Source: Flavobacterium microcysteis (GTDB lineage Bacteria > Bacteroidota > Bacteroidia > Flavobacteriales > Flavobacteriaceae). From it: DNA of 64,000 bases. The notes beneath the pieces are model-generated. The model worked only from the letters and a program-made list of their open reading frames with translations, had not been told where the DNA came from and did no database searches. Within the stretch, counting starts at the first letter, position 1; each line of letters begins with the position of its first letter. Location: assembly GCF_006385255.1 (NCBI RefSeq), contig NZ_VFJE01000054.1, forward strand, positions 434,001-498,000, in the 5' to 3' direction. The position numbers and the translations under genes are program-made. This document shows, piece by piece, positions 1-9,158 of this stretch.

Positions 1-864
1 CTGGAAGAAATAAAAAGTTATTTCAGGAATGCAGACTATACTTATATTCTTATAGCCTTAGTTTTTGGATTCATCAGCCATGCGGCAAGAGCCTACCGAT
101 GGAGATTCATGCTGGAACATATGGGATATCATTCCCCGTTTAAAAATAATTTCATGGCCGTTTGGATTGCTTATTTTATGAACATGACAATTCCAAGATC
201 CGGTGAAGTTTCACGGGCCTTAGTACTAAAAAAATACGAAGACATTCCTTTTGACAAAGCTTTCGGAAGCATTATTGCTGAAAGAGTTGTTGATTTTATC
301 ATTCTTTTACTATTCATCGCAACTGCTGTCTTATTACAGTTTGATGTTTTAAAAACTTTTCTTCTACATACCATTCCGGCAGAAAAATTATTGGTCTACG
401 GCATTGTCGCTTTTGTGATTTTCCTTTCTGCTATTCTTCTTTTTATCTACTCTAAATCAAAATGGATTCTGATGATTAAAGGAAAGATTTCTGGGTTGAC
501 AGAAGGACTTCTTAGCGTTTGGAGAATGGAAAAAAAATGGTCATTCTTGTTTTACACCGCTATAATCTGGCTTGGGTACGTTTTGACTTTCTACACTGCC
601 ATTTTTGCACTGGATGAAACCAGTGGCATTAGTTTTGGCGTAGTGGTAACCGCTTTCGTTATTGGCAGTCTAGCAATCTCTTTTTCTAATGGAGGATTTG
701 GTGTTTTTCCGGCATTAATTTCTAAAATATTGGCCTTATATGGAATTTCAGAAGAAGCCGGAACTGCTTTTGGTTGGATTATCTGGACTTCACAAACCGT
801 TCAAATAATTATTTTAGGAGGACTCTCGTTTTTGCTTTTGCCTATCCTGAATAGGAAAAAATAA
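1..864 (+). CDS. YbhN/LPG-synthase-TM-like integral membrane protein (5' truncated)
   Basis: The frame is already open at base 1 and reads through to TAA at 862-864, leaving 287 residues; the start lies outside the window. The product is a polytopic membrane protein with about six to seven hydrophobic segments and the charged motif ARAYRW near residue 35, followed by NMTIPRSGEVSRA and then AERVVDF. This pattern is typical of the lysylphosphatidylglycerol synthase transmembrane domain (UPF0104/YbhN/AglD-like) family. Family members are usually 300-340 residues, so only a few dozen residues are missing. There is no C-terminal aminoacyl-transferase domain, so it is not a full MprF. Substrate is unknown; a lipid-related role is inferred from the family. 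It is followed by the secreted hydrolase-fold gene after 68 bases. Confidence 0.8.
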   Translation: MEEIKSYFRNADYTYILIALVFGFISHAARAYRWRFMLEHMGYHSPFKNNFMAVWIAYFMNMTIPRSGEVSRALVLKKYEDIPFDKAFGSIIAERVVDFIILLLFIATAVLLQFDVLKTFLLHTIPAEKLLVYGIVAFVIFLSAILLFIYSKSKWILMIKGKISGLTEGLLSVWRMEKKWSFLFYTAIIWLGYVLTFYTAIFALDETSGISFGVVVTAFVIGSLAISFSNGGFGVFPALISKILALYGISEEAGTAFGWIIWTSQTVQIIILGGLSFLLLPILNRKK

Positions 865-932
865 ATTACTATCTTGCTTTCCTATTAGAGGCCTTTCCGT
901 CTCAGCTAACGTAAACCCTAAAACTCTTACGA

Positions 933-2075
933 ATGAAGAATTTCATTACTGCTGCTTTTTGCATTTTTTCTTTTAGTTTGTTTGCCCAAAAAAGTGTTGA
1001 AGAAGTAAAATCAGAAAAACTCAATGGCACACGCCAGATTATGATTTCGCTTCCTTCTAATTATGAAAAAGAACCAGACAGAAAGTTTCCGCTTGTGATT
1101 CTTTTGGATGGCGAATATCTTTTTGATGCTTTTTCAGGAACCTTATCCTATGCTAATTATTGGGACGACCTGCCACCGGTTATTATGGTAGGCATCAGTC
1201 AAAATAAAAAAGGAGAACGATTCACTGATAGCCAATTTGACAAAGAAAGCGGACTTCCAGAAGAAGGCGGTTCACGTTTCTATGAATTTATTGGTTCAGA
1301 ACTGATTCCTGCTCTTGAGAAAAAATACCGAATCGCTCCTTTCAGAGTGATTGCAGGGCATGATACTACTGCAGGGTTTTTAAACTTTTACCTTTATAAA
1401 GATCAGCCGTTGTTTAACGCCTATATTTCCCTTAGCCCCGAACTTGCTCCGGAAATGGAAACCCGAATTGCTGAAAGACTGGCCATTTTAAAACAACCTA
1501 TTTTTTATTATCAGGCTACAGCTGACGGTGATTTGAAGAAAATGCAGAAAAGAATTAAAGAGCTGGATGAAAACATAAAAAAGGTCGGCAACCCAAATTT
1601 GAATTATCGTTTTGATGAGTTCAAAAATGCGACACACTATTCTTTAGTACCGTATGCAATTCCTAATGCGCTTTACCAGATTTTCTCAGCATACCAACCT
1701 ATTTCAACTATAGAGTTTCAAGAAAAAATTGCAACGCTTCCAAGCGGATATGTTGATTATCTGGCAAACAAATATGAGATTATTGAAAAATCGCTGGGAA
1801 TAAAAATGCCAATACGTGTCAATGATTTCAAAGCGATCGAAGCAGCTATCTTGAAAAACAAGGCCTATGCTGAATTTGAAAAACTATCAGGTCTTGCTAA
1901 AAAAAGCTATCCAAAAGCTATGTTGGCAGATTACGAATTGGGCATGATGTATGAACACACCGGTGAATACAAAAAGGCTTTCAAATCCTACCAAAATGCC
2001 TACACTAAAAATGAGATTGGCGACCTGACAAAAGATATGATGCTTGAAAAAGCAGACGAAATGAAGAGCAAATAA
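933..2075 (+). CDS. Secreted esterase-fold (alpha/beta hydrolase) protein with TPR-like tail; nucleophile replaced by Asp
   Basis: This 380-residue protein starts with a signal peptide (KNFITAAFCIFSFSLFAQ) and so acts outside the cytoplasm. Residues about 30-270 follow the putative-esterase (esterase D / enterochelin-esterase-like) layout: a strand VILLDGEYLFD, an oxyanion region, and an elbow IAGHDTTAG at about 141-149. The family normally has a serine in the elbow (G-H-S-x-G-G); here residue 144 is Asp and the following Gly-Gly is not conserved, so classical esterase activity is doubtful. A late His is present (NATHYSLVP, about residue 233). Residues about 325-365 look like one TPR hairpin (ADYELGMMYEHTGEYKKAF). 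The stop is 4 bases before radA, suggesting co-transcription. Confidence 0.75.
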   Translation: MKNFITAAFCIFSFSLFAQKSVEEVKSEKLNGTRQIMISLPSNYEKEPDRKFPLVILLDGEYLFDAFSGTLSYANYWDDLPPVIMVGISQNKKGERFTDSQFDKESGLPEEGGSRFYEFIGSELIPALEKKYRIAPFRVIAGHDTTAGFLNFYLYKDQPLFNAYISLSPELAPEMETRIAERLAILKQPIFYYQATADGDLKKMQKRIKELDENIKKVGNPNLNYRFDEFKNATHYSLVPYAIPNALYQIFSAYQPISTIEFQEKIATLPSGYVDYLANKYEIIEKSLGIKMPIRVNDFKAIEAAILKNKAYAEFEKLSGLAKKSYPKAMLADYELGMMYEHTGEYKKAFKSYQNAYTKNEIGDLTKDMMLEKADEMKSK

Positions 2076-2079
2076 TTGT

Positions 2080-3444
2080 ATGTCAAAAACAAAAACGTCT
2101 TTTTTCTGCCAAAACTGTGGTGCCCAATATTCAAAATGGCAAGGCCAGTGTAATTCCTGTAAGGAATGGAATACTATTGCCGAAGAAATAATCCAGAAAG
2201 AAGACAAAAAGGACTGGAGAAGTGCGGTTTCACCAGATTCAAAAAGAGTTTCAAAACCTTTACGAATCCATGAAATTGACAGCGCTGAAGAAATCCGTCT
2301 TGATACCAGAGATGGCGAACTAAACCGTGTATTGGGCGGCGGTATCGTTCCCGGATCACTAATTCTTTTGGGTGGTGAGCCCGGTATAGGAAAAAGTACG
2401 CTCTTACTGCAAATTTCCCTAAAATTACCTTACCGCACCTTATATGTTTCCGGAGAAGAAAGCCAGAAACAGATAAAAATGAGGGCAGAAAGAATCAATC
2501 CCTTAAATGACAACTGTTATATTCTCACGGAAACAAAAACGCAGAATATCTTCAAGCAGATTGAAGCCATTGAACCGGAAATCGTAATCATCGATTCCAT
2601 ACAAACGCTTCACACAGATTACATCGAATCTTCAGCCGGAAGCATTTCCCAAATCCGGGAGACAACGGCAGAACTAATCAAATTTGCCAAAGAATCCAAC
2701 GTTCCTGTAATCTTGATTGGACATATTACCAAAGATGGAAATATTGCCGGACCAAAAATACTGGAGCACATGGTGGATACAGTATTGCAGTTTGAAGGCG
2801 ACAGAAATCATATTTACAGAATATTGCGCTCGCTGAAAAACCGTTTTGGATCAACTGCCGAATTGGGAATTTATGAAATGCAAGGGTCTGGTTTGAGAGA
2901 AGTTTCAAATCCTTCAGAAATTTTGATTTCCCACAAAGAAGAAGAGCTTTCCGGAACTGCCATTGCTACTACTTTGGAAGGAATGCGTCCTTTAATGATT
3001 GAAATACAAGCACTGGTAAGTACAGCTGTTTACGGAACTCCACAGCGCAGCACTACCGGATATAATGCCAAGCGACTTAACATGATTTTGGCCGTATTGG
3101 AGAAGAGAGCAGGATTCCGACTAGGCGCTAAGGATGTTTTTTTGAATGTCACCGGTGGAATTTCTGTAGACGATCCCGCTATTGACCTGGCTGTTGTCGC
3201 TTCCATACTTTCATCTAATGAAGACATTCCCGTAGGCAAAGATTTCTGTTTTGCAGGCGAAGTAGGCCTTTCCGGCGAAATACGCCCTGTCAATAGAGTA
3301 GATCAGAGAATCCAGGAAGCTGAAAAATTAGGATTTTCAACCATTTTTGTTTCTAAATACAACAAAATTACCCTTAAAAATACTTTTATAAAAGTGCGTT
3401 TGGTTTCAAAAATTGAAGATGTTGTAAGCGAATTGTTTGGATAA
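2080..3444 (+). CDS. radA: DNA repair protein RadA
   Basis: This 454-residue protein has the usual RadA length and architecture. An N-terminal C4 zinc finger is formed by Cys10, Cys13, Cys24 and Cys27. A RecA-like ATPase follows, with Walker A GGEPGIGKST at about 98-107 and a Walker B region (EIVIIDSIQT). The RadA-specific motif KNRFG is at about 253-257, and the C-terminal Lon-protease-like domain contains VTGGISVDDPAIDLAV and GEVGLSGEIRPV. RadA is a DnaB-type branch-migration helicase that processes recombination intermediates in the cytoplasm. The gene sits 4 bases after the preceding secreted-hydrolase gene and is probably co-transcribed with it. All key motifs are intact. Confidence 0.97.
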   Translation: MSKTKTSFFCQNCGAQYSKWQGQCNSCKEWNTIAEEIIQKEDKKDWRSAVSPDSKRVSKPLRIHEIDSAEEIRLDTRDGELNRVLGGGIVPGSLILLGGEPGIGKSTLLLQISLKLPYRTLYVSGEESQKQIKMRAERINPLNDNCYILTETKTQNIFKQIEAIEPEIVIIDSIQTLHTDYIESSAGSISQIRETTAELIKFAKESNVPVILIGHITKDGNIAGPKILEHMVDTVLQFEGDRNHIYRILRSLKNRFGSTAELGIYEMQGSGLREVSNPSEILISHKEEELSGTAIATTLEGMRPLMIEIQALVSTAVYGTPQRSTTGYNAKRLNMILAVLEKRAGFRLGAKDVFLNVTGGISVDDPAIDLAVVASILSSNEDIPVGKDFCFAGEVGLSGEIRPVNRVDQRIQEAEKLGFSTIFVSKYNKITLKNTFIKVRLVSKIEDVVSELFG

Positions 3445-3497
3445 TAACAAACTGTTATCCTTTTTTATATATCTTTAAAATATATAATCTGAAACTT

Positions 3498-5777
3498 ATG
3501 GCTGACAATCAAGATAGAATCAACCTGCTTCATCAGAAACTAGATTTTCTAATCCAAAGACAAGACAGCTTTCAAAAGGAAATCTCAGAACTGAGAAGAG
3601 AAATAGAATCGTTACAGCGTGAAACTTCTCCTGTTTCTAAAGTCGAAACCGTTTCATTTACACAGGAACAGCCAGTTCCGGAAAAACCAAGAGTACACCA
3701 GCAAACCCGTGTTGCTCCAAAACCTATTGCTCCAAGGCCAGAGCCAAAAATTAAAAAACCATCGAACTGGGAGAAATTTATTGGTGAAAATCTGATTAAC
3801 AAAATTGGAGTTCTTGTCCTGATAATAGGAGTTGGAATTGGTGCCAAATATGCCATTGACAACGAATTGATCAGTCCGCTAACCCGAATCATTTTAGGCT
3901 ACCTGATGGGACTCGGATTATTAGGCTTTGCTCTCAAATTAAAAAAGAAATTTGAAAGTTTTAGTGCTGTTTTGCTTAGCGGCTCTATGGCGATTATGTA
4001 TTTTATTACGTTTCTCGCCTACAGTCTATACGGCTTAATGCCCCAATCGTTGGCTTTTATAATCATGGTAATCTTTACCGTTTTCACCGTCTTTGCCGCA
4101 TTGAAATACGACCAGCAGGTTATTGCCATCATCGGATTAGTGGGTGCTTATTCCGTGCCCTTTTTATTAAGTGACGGTTCAGGAAAAGTACTGGTCCTGT
4201 TTTCCTATATGACGCTAATCAATATCGGAATCCTGATCATCGCTTTCAAAAAATATTGGCGATTGCTCAACCTGACTTCCTTTTTTGCAACCTGGCTGAT
4301 TTTTGCAACCTGGTATTTTTCCAGCTTCAATGTCAGTATGCATTTCAATATAGGATTGACTTTCTTATTTATTTTCTTTGCCATTTTTTATACCGCATTC
4401 TTATCTTACAAACTGATCAAGAAAGAAAACTACGAAGCAAAAGATATCTTTTCCGTTCTTTCAAACTCTTTTGTCTTCTACGGAATTGGGATTGGAATGT
4501 TAAACGCCCATCCGGTTGCCACAAATTATTTAGGGCTTTTCACGCTATTGAATGCAATCATTCATTTTGGAGTAAGCACGCTTATCTATAAGAAAAAACT
4601 AGGCGATAAAAGTTTGTTTTATTTGATACTAGGCCTGGTCTTGACATTCATTACTATAGCGGTCCCAATTCAATTAAACGGACAATGGGTAACCCTATGT
4701 TGGGCTTTCCAGGCACTCTTGCTCTTCTGGTTGGGAAGAAGCAAAAAAGTCCCGCTTTATGAAAATCTCTCTTATATTGTAATGTTCCTGGCTTTCTTTA
4801 GCCTGGTTGAGGATTGGTGGAATTACAAAAATGCTACGCCATTTTTCAATCCGGACTTCTTGAACTCCTTGCTGTTTCTCACAGCATTCGGGTTTATTTT
4901 TTACTTACAGAGAAAATTCAGAGAAGAAGAAAATACTAAGATAAAATTCCATGTGTCTCTGATGAATTACTTTGTGCCGGGTGTTTTCTTGTTTGTCTTC
5001 TATAAGGCAATCCAAATGGAAATCAGTAATTATTGGAATCTGAAATACCTAGCTTCAACAATGAGCACTGACAGAAGCGGCTATAGCATTTACAATGAGA
5101 AATTCATGGATTATGAGACCGTTTGGATATTAAATTTCACTCTTTTATATCTTTCCGCTATCTTCTTTGTAATTGAAAAGAAAATCAAGAATGCCGCTTT
5201 AGAAATTACAACACTAGTTATTTCGGGTCTTACGCTATTTCTTTTTATCACTACCGGATTATATACTCAAGCTAGCCTGATTCATAATTACATGAACCCA
5301 ACAGATGTTGCTCCTGCTGGATTTTTTGGCGTGATTGTTCATTACATTTCCTTAGTAATCCTGGCCATTTTTGTCTATCGAATCTATATCTATTTTATTA
5401 GCCGACAAGAAAAAAACAGGATGTTATTTGACATCTTCTTTTCGATTTTAGTAATCTGGATCTTAAGTGCCGAAATGCTAATCTGGCTCAATGCTTTCAA
5501 TATTTACGAAAACAACAAACTCGGACTAAGTATCCTATGGGGATGTTATTCACTGCTTCTCATCAGCTACGGAATCTGGAAAGGCAAAAAACATCTTCGA
5601 ATTTTAGCCATCGTTCTTTTTGGAATTACATTGTTGAAATTGTTCTTCTACGATATCGTTCATTTAAATACCATTCGAAAAACAATTGTTTTTGTATCGC
5701 TTGGTATACTGCTTTTGGTAATCTCATTCTTATATAACAAATACAAACATCTGATTCTTGATGATGACAAAAAATAA
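3498..5777 (+). CDS. DUF2339 polytopic membrane protein
   Basis: This 759-residue protein has three parts: a short N-terminal coiled coil (residues 1-42, Q/E/R rich), a Pro/Lys-rich linker (about 50-90), and then a long array of roughly 20 hydrophobic segments from about residue 95 to the end. The motif NWEKFIGENLINKIGVLVLI at about 90-110 and the following glycine-rich helix are typical of DUF2339 proteins. Molecular function is unknown for the family. The gene overlaps the next reading frame, a DUF3999-like gene, by about 17 bases. DUF2339 and DUF3999 genes are commonly paired, and the overlap suggests translational coupling of two envelope components. Confidence 0.85.
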   Translation: MADNQDRINLLHQKLDFLIQRQDSFQKEISELRREIESLQRETSPVSKVETVSFTQEQPVPEKPRVHQQTRVAPKPIAPRPEPKIKKPSNWEKFIGENLINKIGVLVLIIGVGIGAKYAIDNELISPLTRIILGYLMGLGLLGFALKLKKKFESFSAVLLSGSMAIMYFITFLAYSLYGLMPQSLAFIIMVIFTVFTVFAALKYDQQVIAIIGLVGAYSVPFLLSDGSGKVLVLFSYMTLINIGILIIAFKKYWRLLNLTSFFATWLIFATWYFSSFNVSMHFNIGLTFLFIFFAIFYTAFLSYKLIKKENYEAKDIFSVLSNSFVFYGIGIGMLNAHPVATNYLGLFTLLNAIIHFGVSTLIYKKKLGDKSLFYLILGLVLTFITIAVPIQLNGQWVTLCWAFQALLLFWLGRSKKVPLYENLSYIVMFLAFFSLVEDWWNYKNATPFFNPDFLNSLLFLTAFGFIFYLQRKFREEENTKIKFHVSLMNYFVPGVFLFVFYKAIQMEISNYWNLKYLASTMSTDRSGYSIYNEKFMDYETVWILNFTLLYLSAIFFVIEKKIKNAALEITTLVISGLTLFLFITTGLYTQASLIHNYMNPTDVAPAGFFGVIVHYISLVILAIFVYRIYIYFISRQEKNRMLFDIFFSILVIWILSAEMLIWLNAFNIYENNKLGLSILWGCYSLLLISYGIWKGKKHLRILAIVLFGITLLKLFFYDIVHLNTIRKTIVFVSLGILLLVISFLYNKYKHLILDDDKK

Positions 5778-6978
5778 AATAGGATTAGTCCTGATGCTTT
5801 TTGTATGCCTGAAATCTTTTTCACAAACAGAAGATTTCCAATACAAAAGAACGCTGGAAAATGTTTCAGACACCTGGCATAAAATCATATTGCCGGAAGA
5901 ATCTTTTGGTAAATTCAACGCTGATTTTTCCGACCTGAGAATCTTCGGAAATAATAAAATTGAAACACCTTACATTTTAAAGACATCGGCAGACCGGATT
6001 TCGGAAGTCGCAGTTCCATTTAAGATGATTAATGTTTCCAATAAAAATTCTGACTATTTCTATACGTTTGAATTGTCTCAAAACAAAGAAATCAATCAGA
6101 TTAAGCTCGTTTTTGAACAAGAGAATTTTGATTGGAAATTGGATTTGGAAGCAAGTAACAATCAAACGGAATGGTTTTTAATCCAAAAAGACTATCGGAT
6201 ACTTTCAATAAAAAACAACCAAACCGATTATAAATTTACACAGGTTGATTTTTCAGATTCAAAATATAAATTCTACCGAATAAAAATCAGGGCTTCAGAA
6301 CAGCCAAAACTAACAGAAGCAAAAATTTGGGAACAGAAAAAGGACGAAGGCAGCTTTAAAATTGCTACTATTAAATCTTTGAAAAAATCCATAGACGAAA
6401 AGAAAAAGACATCCATAATCGAAGTAGAATTAGTCAATAAAGTTCCCATATCTTCCATTAAAATCGATATTGCGACTGCTTTTGATTATTACAGACCGGT
6501 AACAGTTGAAACATTACGCGACAGTGTAAAAATCGAAGACCGCTGGCATTACAATTATGACATCCTTACTCAGGGAACATTAAGTTCTTTAGAGAAAAAA
6601 GGTTTTTCAGTGGGAAACAGCCTTGCAAAAAAATTAAGAATCACGATCGAAAACAATAGCAACCAGCCTTTAGACATTAAGGGAATAGAAGTCAAAAATG
6701 CCATTTATTTCCTAATTGCCCGTTTTACGGAAAAAGCAGATTACAGCCTATTTTACGGAAATAAAAAGGCAGGAAAGCCATCCTATGATATTGAAAATTT
6801 TGAAGAAAATATTCCCAAAAACCCATCTGTAATTTCCATTTCAAAAGAAGAGCCAAATCCGGAATTCAAAATAGAGACAAAATCACCACTATTTGAAAAC
6901 AAAATATGGCTGTGGGTATTAATGGGAATTATTATCGTTGTGCTGGCCTTTTTCTCTCTTAAGATGCTGAAAGAATAA
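5761..6978 (+). CDS. DUF3999-like envelope protein
   Basis: Two in-frame ATGs (5761 and 5764) lie inside the end of the DUF2339 gene; 5761 is used here, giving 405 residues. A TTG immediately upstream is a less likely start. The product begins with a signal peptide ending near SFSQ. A mainly beta-strand extracytoplasmic region follows, with discoidin-like statements such as YRIKIRASEQPKLTEAKIW and KLRITIENNSNQPLDIKGIE. One C-terminal membrane helix is at about 384-402 (IWLWVLMGIIIVVLAFFSL), and the protein ends in a short charged tail. This is the layout of DUF3999 proteins. The pairing with DUF2339 supports the assignment. The biochemical role is unknown; a periplasmic domain tethered to the inner membrane next to its multi-spanning partner is inferred. 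Confidence 0.78.
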   Translation: MMTKNKIGLVLMLFVCLKSFSQTEDFQYKRTLENVSDTWHKIILPEESFGKFNADFSDLRIFGNNKIETPYILKTSADRISEVAVPFKMINVSNKNSDYFYTFELSQNKEINQIKLVFEQENFDWKLDLEASNNQTEWFLIQKDYRILSIKNNQTDYKFTQVDFSDSKYKFYRIKIRASEQPKLTEAKIWEQKKDEGSFKIATIKSLKKSIDEKKKTSIIEVELVNKVPISSIKIDIATAFDYYRPVTVETLRDSVKIEDRWHYNYDILTQGTLSSLEKKGFSVGNSLAKKLRITIENNSNQPLDIKGIEVKNAIYFLIARFTEKADYSLFYGNKKAGKPSYDIENFEENIPKNPSVISISKEEPNPEFKIETKSPLFENKIWLWVLMGIIIVVLAFFSLKMLKE

Positions 6979-7040
6979 CACATTCTCGCCAAATGACACG
7001 ATTAGATTGGGTTTAACTGTTAATTCGTCTCCATCTGACT

Positions 7041-7069
7041 TTTGGTTTTCTATTAATCCGCTATATTTG
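7041..7069 (+). promoter_or_regulatory. Bacteroidota-type promoter for the GT51 gene
   Basis: TTTG at 7041-7044 and TATATTTG at 7062-7069 are separated by 17 bases. This matches the TTG-N17-23-TAnnTTTG pattern recognised by the primary sigma factor in Flavobacterium. The start codon is 27 bases further on. Confidence 0.7.
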
Positions 7070-7096
7070 TTTTTTAAATAAACCAAGAAATCTTAA

Positions 7097-9067
7097 ATGA
7101 GATCCAGAAAACAAAAAGCAATACTTGCCGCAAAAATAATCGGCGTGCTTTTTGTGCTTTTCATAGGCACATTCTTTATTTTCAGAAATTCCATATTGCA
7201 AAAGGCAATTGCTAAGGTTTCTGATAAGATGGAAAACGAATACGACAGTAATTTTTCTATAAAAAAAGCTTCTTTTCAAGGCTTTTCAGGTGTTGCCTTA
7301 GAAAATGTCCTGTTGGTTCCAAAACATGCCGATACGCTTCTCAACGTAGAAAGCATCAAGACCAATATTAATTTCTGGAAGTTGCTTACGGGTGACGTAC
7401 AATTAGGAACGCTTCATGTAAAAAATGGCTTTGTACAATTGGTTAAAGATGAAAATGGCCGCAACTTTGATGCGTTTTTAAAAAGAAAATCCAACGAAGA
7501 CACAACAAATATTGAGACTAATTATGCCAAAAGAGCCTATCGCTTGCTGAATCAGGCTTTGAATCTGATTCCAACCGATATGAATCTGGAAAACATTTCT
7601 CTTCGTATGGACGACATGGGAAGAAAAGTAAATCTGGACTTGAAAAAACTCCGATTGGAAGACAAAGAGCTCGAAACTTCGATTGGCGTTACCGCAGATA
7701 ACTTTAAACAGCATTGGAAAATCAAAGGTTTTGCTGATCCAAGGAACAAAAAAACAGACCTACGCTTTTTTAATCTCGATACCGGAAAAATCCGGGTTCC
7801 TTATATTGATGAACGCTTTAACATGAAAGCAGGATTTGATTCCATACGTCTGAATGTTTCCAATATTGAAATGGATGGCGGCAAGCTTCATATAGACGGC
7901 TTTACTTCTATTGTTAACTTCACTGTAAACCATCCGAAGATTGCAACTAAAGACGTAGTCATAAAAAAAGCAAAGTTCGATTATAACCTGCTTTTTGGCG
8001 AAGACTTTATTGCTGTTGACAGCACCTCATCGGTTACCTTAAACAAGATGAAGTTTTCTCCATATGTTTTTTATCAAAAAACTAAAGAAGATAAAAATCA
8101 GATTTATGCGTTAAAAGTCAAGATTCCGAAAATGAATGCCCAGGATTTTATCGTTTCGCTTCCTGAAGGGCTTTTTACCAATTTTGAAGGTATGGAGGCA
8201 GAAGGAAACTTTAGCTATGATCTGGACTTCCTTTACAACAAAAACAAGCCGAGCGAACTGGTTTTTGACAGCAAACTGAATAAAGAAAATCTAAAAATCA
8301 CGAAATACGGTGAAGCTAACCTCAGCAAACTCAACAGCGATTTTGCGTATAGGGCAATCATAAACGGTGTCCGACAGCGACAAATAGAAGTTGGAATGTC
8401 CAATCCGAATTATACTCCACTGGAACAGATTTCGCCTTATATCCGAAAATCGGTACTGACTTCTGAAGATCCGTCTTTCTTCTCGCATCGTGGTTTTATC
8501 AATGAGGCTTTCAAGCAGTCTATTATCAAAAACATCAAAACCAAACGTTTTTCACGTGGTGCCAGTACCATCAGCATGCAATTGATCAAGAACGTTTTCC
8601 TGACAAGGGAAAAAACGCTTTCTCGCAAGCTTGAAGAAATTCTTCTGGTTTATATTCTGGAAAACAATCGTATTGCCAGCAAAGAAAGAATGCTTGAAGT
8701 CTACTTCAACATTATAGAATGGGGACCTAATGTTTATGGAATTGGAGAAGCAGCCCATTTTTATTTTGGAAAACATCCGTCACAGCTGAACCTGAACGAA
8801 TCGTTATTTTTGGCTAGTATTGTTCCAAGGCCACGCGGTTTTATGTGGCAGTTTGACAACCAAGGAAAGTTAAAGTCTTTTGCCGAAAAGCGAAATGAAT
8901 ACATGACCAATCTGATGATCCGTCGTGGACTGCTCACTCAAGACGATACGCTACAGAAACATTTCCCTGTAGAAATTACCGGACCAGCCCGTTCCTTCTT
9001 ACGAATAAAAGCTCCGGATTCTACTGCGGTAGATTCGATAGGGATTGACGAAGAGTTTGATTTTTAA
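7097..9067 (+). CDS. Peptidoglycan glycosyltransferase (GT51) with AsmA-like N-terminal region
   Basis: This 656-residue protein has one N-terminal membrane anchor (about 10-32). A roughly 380-residue beta-rich region follows whose opening (SNFSIKKASFQGFSGVALEN, then SIKTNINFWKLLTGDVQLG) resembles AsmA-family proteins. The C-terminal GT51 domain spans about residues 425-620. Its motifs are present: SEDPSFFSHRG with catalytic Glu at 457, RGASTISMQLIKNVFL, RKLEEILLVYILE, and IEWGPNVYGIGEAA. No transpeptidase domain follows, so it should polymerise lipid II glycan without cross-linking, like MtgA but far larger. It acts at the periplasmic face of the inner membrane. The gene has its own promoter and is convergent with the LytTR regulator. 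Confidence 0.87.
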   Translation: MRSRKQKAILAAKIIGVLFVLFIGTFFIFRNSILQKAIAKVSDKMENEYDSNFSIKKASFQGFSGVALENVLLVPKHADTLLNVESIKTNINFWKLLTGDVQLGTLHVKNGFVQLVKDENGRNFDAFLKRKSNEDTTNIETNYAKRAYRLLNQALNLIPTDMNLENISLRMDDMGRKVNLDLKKLRLEDKELETSIGVTADNFKQHWKIKGFADPRNKKTDLRFFNLDTGKIRVPYIDERFNMKAGFDSIRLNVSNIEMDGGKLHIDGFTSIVNFTVNHPKIATKDVVIKKAKFDYNLLFGEDFIAVDSTSSVTLNKMKFSPYVFYQKTKEDKNQIYALKVKIPKMNAQDFIVSLPEGLFTNFEGMEAEGNFSYDLDFLYNKNKPSELVFDSKLNKENLKITKYGEANLSKLNSDFAYRAIINGVRQRQIEVGMSNPNYTPLEQISPYIRKSVLTSEDPSFFSHRGFINEAFKQSIIKNIKTKRFSRGASTISMQLIKNVFLTREKTLSRKLEEILLVYILENNRIASKERMLEVYFNIIEWGPNVYGIGEAAHFYFGKHPSQLNLNESLFLASIVPRPRGFMWQFDNQGKLKSFAEKRNEYMTNLMIRRGLLTQDDTLQKHFPVEITGPARSFLRIKAPDSTAVDSIGIDEEFDF

Positions 9068-9068
9068 A

Positions 9069-9134
9069 TAACCCTGCCAGGGTTTCGAACCGAAACCTTA
9101 ACCCTGCCAGAGTTTCGAACTCTGGCAGGGTTAA
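9069..9134. repeat. REP-like palindrome between convergent genes
   Basis: A perfect 17-bp inverted repeat occupies 9098-9114 and 9118-9134 with a 3-base loop (core ACCCTGCCAGAGTT). An almost identical left arm with one base change precedes it 30 bases upstream (9071-9090), so the element is one complete and one decayed copy. It lies between the convergent GT51 and LytTR genes and could also stop transcription from both sides, although no clear T-tract follows. Confidence 0.8.
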
Positions 9135-9158
9135 GAGTTGGAAGGTTAGATAAAGAAA

